Source: Solimonas terrae
GTDB taxonomy: Bacteria > Pseudomonadota > Gammaproteobacteria > Nevskiales > Nevskiaceae
Length of the DNA: 64,000 nucleotides
Assembly (NCBI RefSeq): GCF_011067135.1
Contig: NZ_JAAMOW010000003.1
Coordinates: 310,001 to 374,000, forward strand
Reading direction: 5' to 3'
Of this stretch, positions 60,001-64,000 are shown piece after piece (the first letter of the stretch is position 1; each line of letters opens with the position of its first letter). A model generated the notes under the pieces. The model worked only from the letters and a program-made list of their open reading frames with translations. It made no database searches and had not been told where the DNA came from. A program made the position numbers and the translations under genes.

Positions 60001-60308
60001 CCGAGAATGTCGGACGGTGAGCCGCCGACCACGCGATTGAGGATTGCTGCCGAGGCATTCGGCTGATGGAACACCACATACTCGTTGCTGCCGACCGAGA
60101 ACGATTGCCAGTTGACGACGGCGCTCTGGCTGGACTGCGTGATCGTGGTCTGCGTGCCCTCGCTGTTGATGCCGGCTTGACCCGCGACGACAACGCCACC
60201 GCTGGGGTTGGCCAGCGCGAGGCCGGGAAGCAGGCTGCCAACGGCACCGCGTGCGCCGAAACGCAGTGCGGCAGTGATCGGGTGCAGCTTCAGGCGATAC
60301 GGTTTCAT
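54039..60308 (-). CDS. Filamentous-haemagglutinin-type TpsA exoprotein
   Basis: A 2089-residue secreted protein of a two-partner secretion system. Signal peptide about 1–33 (end LALA), then a TPS domain (about 34–270) beginning NPSGGVVVAGQAGI with the family core IINPHGVMFGQNSRIDVGSLVATTMDI (NPHG in place of the usual NPNG). The rest is a long Gly/Asp/Ser/Thr-rich beta-helix with many YGG motifs, internal repeats, and at least 25 N-x-S/T sequons. I found a single Cys in the whole protein, residue 2088, next to the C-terminal Arg. No toxin or VENN motif is visible at the C-terminus. The start at the ATG complementary to 60306–60308 has AGAGG upstream. It lies downstream of TpsB, FecR and SapC-type genes. 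Confidence 0.92.
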   Translation of the reverse strand: MKPYRLKLHPITAALRFGARGAVGSLLPGLALANPSGGVVVAGQAGINSEGTQTTITQSSQSAVVNWQSFSVGSNEYVVFHQPNASAAILNRVVGGSPSDILGSISANGRVFIINPHGVMFGQNSRIDVGSLVATTMDISNADFQAGRYQFVDGSGDGKVDNAGVITASNGGFVVLAADQVGNSGLIQAQLGDIALASGSALTLNLDSEGLVNFSIDGAALSDAAGVRNLGTLAANGGRVYMSADVARQLIGTVVNNQGRVSAQSIEEHDGQIVLSASGGDIAQSGTVDASGDGSGDGGSVQITGTGDIALAAGSLTQAGSASAHGGSVAVAGDGDVDFDAGARLDVAGAQGGSVELSGHRNLRIRGDLELGNGGSLLIDPTTVTIAQGQGSTDNGSDATVFEQTLEGLLAQGASVYIAADQAIHVADLSANGGDGILDGRAGGYGGSLTLGIGTQGYGGAFGTGTGFSRGDGVSGGGIFFDNTANTIAVDGDLAILGGYTAGELTLGNLIGNSIDLEAADAIHALGSITANNNGQIYIDSTGGDVTTHALNGGDITVSAETGALAALGDITISSGTGTVDLRAGHDLTVGAITIDAGSAPQSYGGSIDYGSIRLSADDGDLSVDGATLVGDLEASLSVAYGGTPGLLSITDSTIEGYTALYAGNGAGITLGGVTINDNGLYASVSDGGALSADNLTASDIYLTSNSSIDTSQGASQAAMQLGNLTATDGGLYIDAGGDITTLHNGTALIQGSENVEIYAGESYDSETGTTVGGNITLDSVHAGYGIDISNDSASYYGGAFTVGSHDITFAHLTADAGSIYVTAERNVLATDPASSTILATDVAYLSGENLTIGDVSADSVDLNAYGGTINTGAITAFAGNSYSYGDDIFFGLHDLGEAHGAIGTTGPIRVTGGAGSVAIFADSGYAVSGLNIDAGIDPVDGTRGSIEFFSSLGSLSVTDSTLHGDVTALLLGYSDQSYGGNQLGTLAVGVPTVGDDKLYIDGVAIDGDLVAYTDGGQAIDIGTLTATGEAVIGEYSSVPASSITALDITAGGIELGRDFAYGGTVGTDILVGSLHATDGDVEILAGRNIGIISGSTGTVTADQGGVYLSAGTAQIDTGNGYAAGGGDIEIGDLQARQVAIDLYGGQLDTGAITVGGGSDYYDVYFGFHKDSDSIAHIGTIESISVTDHAGHVYIGSDGDLDIASIGRIDSGSGTDGYGGTTLGSVSIGSEGGDLRVNALDVIGDLSIHMTNVIAHDGNGIALTASGSTSIFANMAAQDVHIDAGRDISVDDIDAGSDGSVALLAHDGDLYRNGTISTADLSLQANSLSLDPIVLSGSLSLTSNTGGIELGGAQASSIDLHAANGIDSGDLNAGSSGSIVLVADSGAITTGALTTGNLSVTATSLDFGDVDIAGDLSLTASGGDLSVGNLTAGSVSLSATDALSVGGQIGSSGATSLNGASIALADQITGSSITIDGGALSGILDLVAGAGGIALDNSSGTVDSASLSSTGAVGIVGPLTATGAIAIDGGSIALADQLSASSITIDGGALSGKLDLQAGPGGIALHNSGSNVTSAKLDSGSKISIAASLTASGNVTLNAAGSADFANITAHNITIDAGSDSTLTHGSVLTAASGKVHLGGPSFSGSSLTVASASLDLASDLYVDALDIDVSGANGLSLDNVLLSGTSIDLGATHGITLDDLTIDASQIGLTAGDTLTATDTVLAGNLTATAGGTAQIDNATWQGGTASLEAASLDIGNSQLAYTQSASFITSDGSLNLIDSSFGPISTVQPLAATQSPTVGSGNLSLQSAGDIVLGGSDIRSGRLTLTAAGGILDDGSAANIDVDALRANAGTAIDFARSSLIIGTGSSGVAGDSGLLQLLAAQAPQLLPTATAPNGSLHAQSIALGTLAMSGDYLSLTTNALTIGHVSAAPAHLLVQIQPLAATTGIELSQPTTVAARALSSPAALNFSDAAAFAPYDASLAFGGSNYAGDINVDSGVDVANASTNFLFMTSGHVNGHRNLATNGQVIVLSGIVTTENLSDFELPLIGEIQSGGLGDTPPLDDNPAAHPDDTSSLITIEDAPGDTQCR
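55621..55945. repeat. Imperfect direct repeat (period 210 bp) inside tpsA
   Basis: Two copies of about 115 bp (from 55621 and from 55831) lie exactly 210 bp apart, coding for matching 38-residue blocks around SITIDGGALSG…LDL…GGIAL. They indicate an internal duplication of 70 residues in the beta-helix. Confidence 0.7.
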
Positions 60309-60319
60309 GTGCGACCTCT

Positions 60320-60529
60320 TCAACGGTTTCGCAGGCGCGCCGGATGGCGTGCTCGGCGAACCGCGCTCAAGACCAGGGGTGTCGGCAGCCGTGGCAGCGC
60401 CGCTTGTTCGTGTTGCTGCGGGATTCGAAGCCGCGGCAACGACAACGCCGCGACCTGCGTGGCGGAACGGAGCCGCGAGACGGGCAACGCCGTCATCCGG
60501 CCGGCGTAGCTTCGGCGTTCAATGTTCAT
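60320..60529 (-). CDS. Possible small Arg-rich protein between sapC and tpsA
   Basis: A 69-residue open frame starting at the ATG complementary to 60527–60529, overlapping the SapC stop by 11 bases, and ending 11 bases before the tpsA start. A GGAG seven bases upstream could serve as ribosome-binding site. It contains many Arg, no hydrophobic helix and no known domain. It fills the only sizable gap between sapC and tpsA, but its composition is also what a GC-rich spurious frame would give. Confidence 0.25.
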   Translation of the reverse strand: MNIERRSYAGRMTALPVSRLRSATQVAALSLPRLRIPQQHEQAALPRLPTPLVLSAVRRARHPARLRNR

Positions 60530-61286
60530 GGCGGGACTCCAGCATCTGCATGCGATCGAGCAGACGGCCGAAATTTTCCAGCGACAGCAGGTGCGCGTAG
60601 AACGCCCGCAGTTCGCCGGTGCCGAGCAGGGTGCGCAGTGCGTCGGCGGCGAGGGTCGCCAGCCGCGCTTCTTCGATGCGGTAGAGGCCCTGCAGCTGCG
60701 TGCGGTCGCCGTGGCGCGGGACCGCCAGCGCGTCGAACGGCACCAGCAAGCCAAGCTCGTGCAGGCGGCGGCCCAGATCCAGCGTCTGCTGCCAGTCCTG
60801 GTCGAACGCTTCGAGCAGCTGCCGGATTGGTTCCCAGGCCGCCGTGGTGCGGCCGTCGCCGTCGATCAGCGCCGGCCTTGCCTCGGCGCTGAGCCGCGTT
60901 TCGTCGACACAGATCAGCCTTCGTGACGCTGCCTCGGCGCCGTTGACGTCGGCCAGCGAGAACGGATGGCGGCGGACATAGGCGGGCACATAGTGCTCAG
61001 GTGCCCACGCCCCCTTGTCATCGACGAACAGGTTTTCGCTGTCGCGCAGGCCCAGCACGGCCATCGGCACGTAACGATCATCGGCGTCCCGCACGTAGAC
61101 GATCGGGTAGTGCAGCGCGGCGCGCAGGAACTCGGATGTCGACAGCGGAACGGCGTTGCGCCTCGCACACCAGCGGTGGCCTTGCGCTGTCGAGAGGCCG
61201 AGCCCGGCGTGGCGCTTTGCGTCAAACGGTACGGCGCGGCTGGCGGCAGCGCTGTGCGGCATGACGATTGGCGGCAGTTTCGACAT
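60519..61286 (-). CDS. SapC-family protein
   Basis: A 255-residue protein of the SapC family, named from the Campylobacter S-layer locus but of unknown biochemical function. Family features are HYPIVYVRDADDRYVPMAVLGLR, ENLFVDDKGAW and YVPAYVRRHPFSL. No signal peptide is visible, so it is probably cytoplasmic. It lies 30 bp after the FecR gene and ahead of tpsA, within the two-partner secretion string. Confidence 0.85.
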   Translation of the reverse strand: MSKLPPIVMPHSAAASRAVPFDAKRHAGLGLSTAQGHRWCARRNAVPLSTSEFLRAALHYPIVYVRDADDRYVPMAVLGLRDSENLFVDDKGAWAPEHYVPAYVRRHPFSLADVNGAEAASRRLICVDETRLSAEARPALIDGDGRTTAAWEPIRQLLEAFDQDWQQTLDLGRRLHELGLLVPFDALAVPRHGDRTQLQGLYRIEEARLATLAADALRTLLGTGELRAFYAHLLSLENFGRLLDRMQMLESRHEH

Positions 61287-61316
61287 TCGAATGACGGTTC
61301 GCTTGCGCTGCCGTGC

Positions 61317-62192
61317 CTATGACACGCACAGGGTCAGCGGATCCGGGAACGGCTGTGCACGCAGGAAGTCCGGTTCGCTCGGCAGGCGGATCTGGCGGCC
61401 ATCGCTGAGCGTCAGCAGGAATTGTCCGGCGGTGAGGATCTCGGTGTGGCCGGCGGCATTGGTGACGGCGATGCTGCCGTGGATCACGCCGTCGAGCGTG
61501 GCGCCGACCGCCAGATCGTGGCCGAGATGTGCGAGATCCAGACTTTCGAGAATGATCGGGTCGTTGGCGCAAGCCAGATCACAGATATAGGCGTAGTAGT
61601 CGGTGCCGCGGATACCGATGGTCGCGACCGGGGTCGTCACAAGATAGTCGTCGGCATTGGTCTTGCCGATCAGGCCCGACACCGTGCGAAAGCCGCCCTT
61701 CAGCAGTCGCAGGAAGGCGCGCTGCAGTGTTCCTTCAGTGCTGCTCGCCGTCGTGACCGGGTGACGGTCGGCTGGCGGTGGTGTCGCTGGCCTGGCCGGC
61801 AGTGCCGGCGTTACGGGCGGCGGCGGCGTCGCAGGCGGTGCGCTGCTCGGCGTGTAGGCGTAGCGATCGATCGAGAATCGCGTATTCGGTCGCAGCAGCA
61901 CGAACGCGCCATCCGAAAATTTCAGATTCATGTAGCTGTTGCTGCCGGCATTGAGAATGTCGCCGGAATACACCGGATCGCCCTTGACCAGCCCGCGAAT
62001 GGCGCCGGTCTGCGGATTGGTGGCAGTGCCGCGGCCGGTCAGCAGGATCACTTCGCCGGCCGGCGTCGCGTGGCTCGACGCCGGCGCGGCGCTGTCCGCC
62101 GCGAATGCCGGCGACATCAGGGTCATGGCGCTCACTGCGAGCAGAACGGACAGCTGGCGCATGGGGGTTCTCGGTAGCGCGTTCATGGGCAT
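61317..62192 (-). CDS. Secreted FecR-domain protein
   Basis: A 291-residue protein with an N-terminal signal peptide (end AFAA at about 32), a FecR domain (about 45–115 and continuing around the linker; GDPVYSGDILNAG, LRPNTRFSIDRY, TPVATIGIRGTDY) and a Pro/Ala-rich linker (about 115–145). It lacks the transmembrane anti-sigma architecture of FecR itself, and no sigma factor is adjacent. One Cys pair (YICDLAC) may form a disulfide. The start could also be six or thirty bases downstream (in-frame Met 3 or Met 11). Periplasmic FecR-domain proteins occur near surface-polymer and secretion genes; here the role is inferred to be sensing or assisting the TPS pair. Confidence 0.82.
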   Translation of the reverse strand: MPMNALPRTPMRQLSVLLAVSAMTLMSPAFAADSAAPASSHATPAGEVILLTGRGTATNPQTGAIRGLVKGDPVYSGDILNAGSNSYMNLKFSDGAFVLLRPNTRFSIDRYAYTPSSAPPATPPPPVTPALPARPATPPPADRHPVTTASSTEGTLQRAFLRLLKGGFRTVSGLIGKTNADDYLVTTPVATIGIRGTDYYAYICDLACANDPIILESLDLAHLGHDLAVGATLDGVIHGSIAVTNAAGHTEILTAGQFLLTLSDGRQIRLPSEPDFLRAQPFPDPLTLCVS

Positions 62193-62296
62193 TGCCTGTA
62201 CTCGTCGTCGCGTGTCGTTGTTACGTCGCAGGTCGCACCGATCTCGGCGGGGCGGGGCAAGAGCAGTGGTTTTGCAAGCGGAGCCATGCGCCGGCC

Positions 62297-63925
62297 CTAG
62301 AACGCAACCGCCAGCGATCCGAACACGCGGCTGCTGTCGCGGTCGTCGCTGACCGTGCGATTGTCGAGCGGGAATGACCAGTCGGCATGAACCGTCACGC
62401 GATTCCAGTTGACGTCGGTGCCGATGCCGGCCGACGTCAGCGACTCCTTGCTGTCGACGCCGGTGGGCGCGTCGATCAGAAACGTGCTGCCGGCCTCGAT
62501 GAACGCGCGCGGCACCCAGTGCAAGCCGGCCCAGTCGACCGGTCGGCGCAGCGTCAGCGAGCCCTGATAGCCGCGATCACCGCGGATTTCGCCGGACGGA
62601 TAGCCGCGGATGCTGTCCGGGCCGCCCAGCGAATAGGCTTCGGTGTCGACCAGCGGGTCCGGTGAATAGACGCCGTTGAAATGAGCGAGCAGCTGCGTCA
62701 GCCCGAACAGCGGCTGCAGATGCTGGACGTCGACTTCCCAGCGCAGCCGTTCGCGACCGTGCGGGACCGACCCGGCCGCCAGATCGTTGCGGTCCTGGGA
62801 TTCGAAATTGCTGTGGATCGTCGTGCTGAGCTGCGTGACGGCGAAATCGGCGTAGCTGTGGGTAAGCAGGGCCCCGATTTCGAGCAGCGAGATCGCGGTG
62901 CGACTGAAGGTCGTTCCGGTGAAATCGGCATTGGCAATCGTCCGCGACACTCCACCGTTGACCGACAGCTGCGTCGCGCCGTGATTCAGCAACGACTGCT
63001 CGAGTTGCAGACGGCCGGCGCGATTGCGGCCATCGATCGTCGAATTGCGGACGTCGAACTCGGCGTCGCCGTACGACATATGCAGGCGCGCGCCGGTGAA
63101 ATTCAAAGGCAGGCTGTACTCGACGTAACCGTAATCGAGCAGGCCGTTCTCGGAGCGCAGGGCCATCAGGCTGAGCTGATCCTCGACATGCAGCGGATCA
63201 TTGAACCGGGCGAGCGCCGAGATGCGGAATTCGCCGATGTCCTTGCGTCCGTAATTGTCGATGTTCAACGAGCCTTCGATCGGCTTTTCGTCGACCTTCA
63301 CGATCAGATCGCTGGTCCCGTAACTCGCGCCCGGTTTGAGCACCGCGCGGGCCTTGAGGCCGGGCAGGGTGTTCAGCGTGCGCAGACTGTCCTGGACCCT
63401 GTCGCCACGGTAGACGCTGCCCGGCGCTGCCGCGGGAAAATAGCGCCGCACTTCGTCGGCGCTGTACAGCTTGTTGTTTTCGACCGCGATGCGCGCGATC
63501 CGGCCTTCGCTGACCAGCAGCCGAACAACCCCGTCGCTGATGGTCTGTGGCGGGATGGTGACCGATGCCAGCGTGTAGCCGCGGCTGGCGTAGAAATCGG
63601 CGACACGGTCGGCGGCTTCATACAAGTCGAACAGGGTGACCGGCCTGTGCGTATAGCTGGCAGTGATCGCGCCGAGCTCGGCCTCCGAGAACAGGGTGTT
63701 GCCGGTGAACTCGAACTGGCTGACGGTGACCGTCTTGCCGCCCGGAGCGACCCGGCTGTCGGCGGGGCTGCCGTGCTCGATGGAAGGGGCGGACGGTGCG
63801 GCAGGCACCGGTTCCGGCCGCTTCAGGCTGTCGCCGACCTGCCCGGGTGTCGACTGCCCCGCGGCAATGCCGGATACCAGCACGCCAGAGAGAACCAGCA
63901 CTGCGCTCGCCGCTCTTTTCTGCAT
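62297..63925 (-). CDS. TpsB outer-membrane translocator (ShlB/FhaC/HecB family)
   Basis: A 542-residue Omp85-superfamily transporter secreting the TpsA partner. A signal peptide (about 1–23) is followed by a Pro-rich linker, two POTRA domains (about 68–145 and 145–220; FEFTGNTLFSEAELGAI), and a 16-stranded barrel (about 225–542) with the conserved loop-6 motif SIRGYPSGE and a terminal Phe in VFGSLAVAF. The start fits the signal peptide. The upstream promoter lies beyond the window except for 75 bp of leader containing a short hairpin. Confidence 0.93.
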   Translation of the reverse strand: MQKRAASAVLVLSGVLVSGIAAGQSTPGQVGDSLKRPEPVPAAPSAPSIEHGSPADSRVAPGGKTVTVSQFEFTGNTLFSEAELGAITASYTHRPVTLFDLYEAADRVADFYASRGYTLASVTIPPQTISDGVVRLLVSEGRIARIAVENNKLYSADEVRRYFPAAAPGSVYRGDRVQDSLRTLNTLPGLKARAVLKPGASYGTSDLIVKVDEKPIEGSLNIDNYGRKDIGEFRISALARFNDPLHVEDQLSLMALRSENGLLDYGYVEYSLPLNFTGARLHMSYGDAEFDVRNSTIDGRNRAGRLQLEQSLLNHGATQLSVNGGVSRTIANADFTGTTFSRTAISLLEIGALLTHSYADFAVTQLSTTIHSNFESQDRNDLAAGSVPHGRERLRWEVDVQHLQPLFGLTQLLAHFNGVYSPDPLVDTEAYSLGGPDSIRGYPSGEIRGDRGYQGSLTLRRPVDWAGLHWVPRAFIEAGSTFLIDAPTGVDSKESLTSAGIGTDVNWNRVTVHADWSFPLDNRTVSDDRDSSRVFGSLAVAF

Positions 63926-63958
63926 CTCGATCCCCGTCCCCGTCGCCTGCGATCCCCG

Positions 63959-63973
63959 GGAGCGGCGCTCCCA
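63959..63973 (-). promoter_or_regulatory. Small hairpin in the tpsB leader
   Basis: A 6-bp perfect inverted repeat (GGGAGC-GGC-GCTCCC) lies 34–48 bases upstream of the tpsB start codon. It could be a leader structure; the window end prevents further interpretation. Confidence 0.3.
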
Positions 63974-64000
63974 CCGATCGATGACACGCAGTTCACTATA

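Noticed and set aside
55398-60020. Two long plus-strand open frames (676 and 803 residues) opposite tpsA
   Set aside because: They mirror the repetitive tpsA gene on the other strand and contain no start signal or recognised domain.
54039-60308. TpsA as a contact-dependent-inhibition (CdiA) toxin
   Set aside because: No VENN/pretoxin motif or toxin-like C-terminal domain is visible, and the gene after it encodes a glycosyltransferase, not a small immunity protein.
61317-62192. FecR protein as part of a FecI/FecR sigma-factor signalling pair
   Set aside because: The protein has a cleavable signal peptide instead of an anti-sigma N-terminus with transmembrane helix, and there is no ECF sigma gene nearby.

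Overview
The window reads as chromosomal DNA of a GC-rich gammaproteobacterium. Gene content (UPF0149–pepP–ubiH–ubiI operon, chp-type chemosensory genes, bioA, fused argA, frmA/fghA) and several lipoprotein families suggest something near the Nevskiales/Solimonadaceae or Xanthomonadales; this placement is an inference from gene content, not a measurement. Genes are densely packed on both strands with many 1–11 bp overlaps. I found no tRNA, rRNA, CRISPR array, insertion sequence or phage gene.

Layout. 0–11.3 kb: gshA (minus), then a plus-strand run of a PilG-like receiver, a PilI-like CheW, a 2070-residue ChpA-type multi-Hpt hybrid kinase, a ChpC-like CheW and a CDF cation transporter, the last four joined by overlapping start/stop codons, followed by a LuxR-type regulator. 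No PilJ-type receptor and no PilH are present. 11.3–18.2 kb: MBL-fold hydrolase, AI-2E/PerM-family permease, divergent lipoproteins (S15-like alpha/beta hydrolase; PF10023 putative aminopeptidase), a 42-residue membrane peptide and cysS. 18.2–20.3 kb: a two-gene operon (PF10118 predicted metal-dependent hydrolase plus MerR-type regulator) with a palindromic operator over its promoter. 20.3–26.6 kb: a five-gene copper-resistance operon (small His/Met-rich secreted protein, TolC-type lipoprotein, Tat-exported multicopper oxidase, CueR-like regulator, YHS-domain copper P1B-ATPase) with a MerR-type internal promoter. 26.6–48.7 kb: housekeeping and metabolic genes: tag, SRPBCC/ArsR pair, pyrC, an orphan molybdopterin oxidoreductase, DUF2780 and DUF2799 proteins, aldehyde dehydrogenase, rsmE, an S41 peptidase, AraC regulator/aldo-keto reductase pair, bioA, a lipoprotein intradiol dioxygenase, argA, a Lon-N protein, a formaldehyde-detoxification operon (frmA, DUF924, fghA), then ygfB and pepP. 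48.7–52.8 kb: a large unknown lipoprotein of visibly different base composition sits inside the conserved pepP–ubiH–ubiI string.

52.8–63.9 kb is the most unusual region. Reading leftward on the minus strand: TpsB outer-membrane translocator, secreted FecR-domain protein, SapC-family protein, a 2089-residue filamentous-haemagglutinin-type TpsA exoprotein, then a GT-B-fold glycosyltransferase. The arrangement resembles the Haemophilus HMW adhesin system (TpsA, TpsB, dedicated glycosyltransferase) but with a GT1-like enzyme and two extra components. The exoprotein has at least 25 N-x-S/T sequons and a single cysteine, at its penultimate residue. I consider this the best candidate for an undescribed system. 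Its function as a modified, possibly tethered surface adhesin is an inference.
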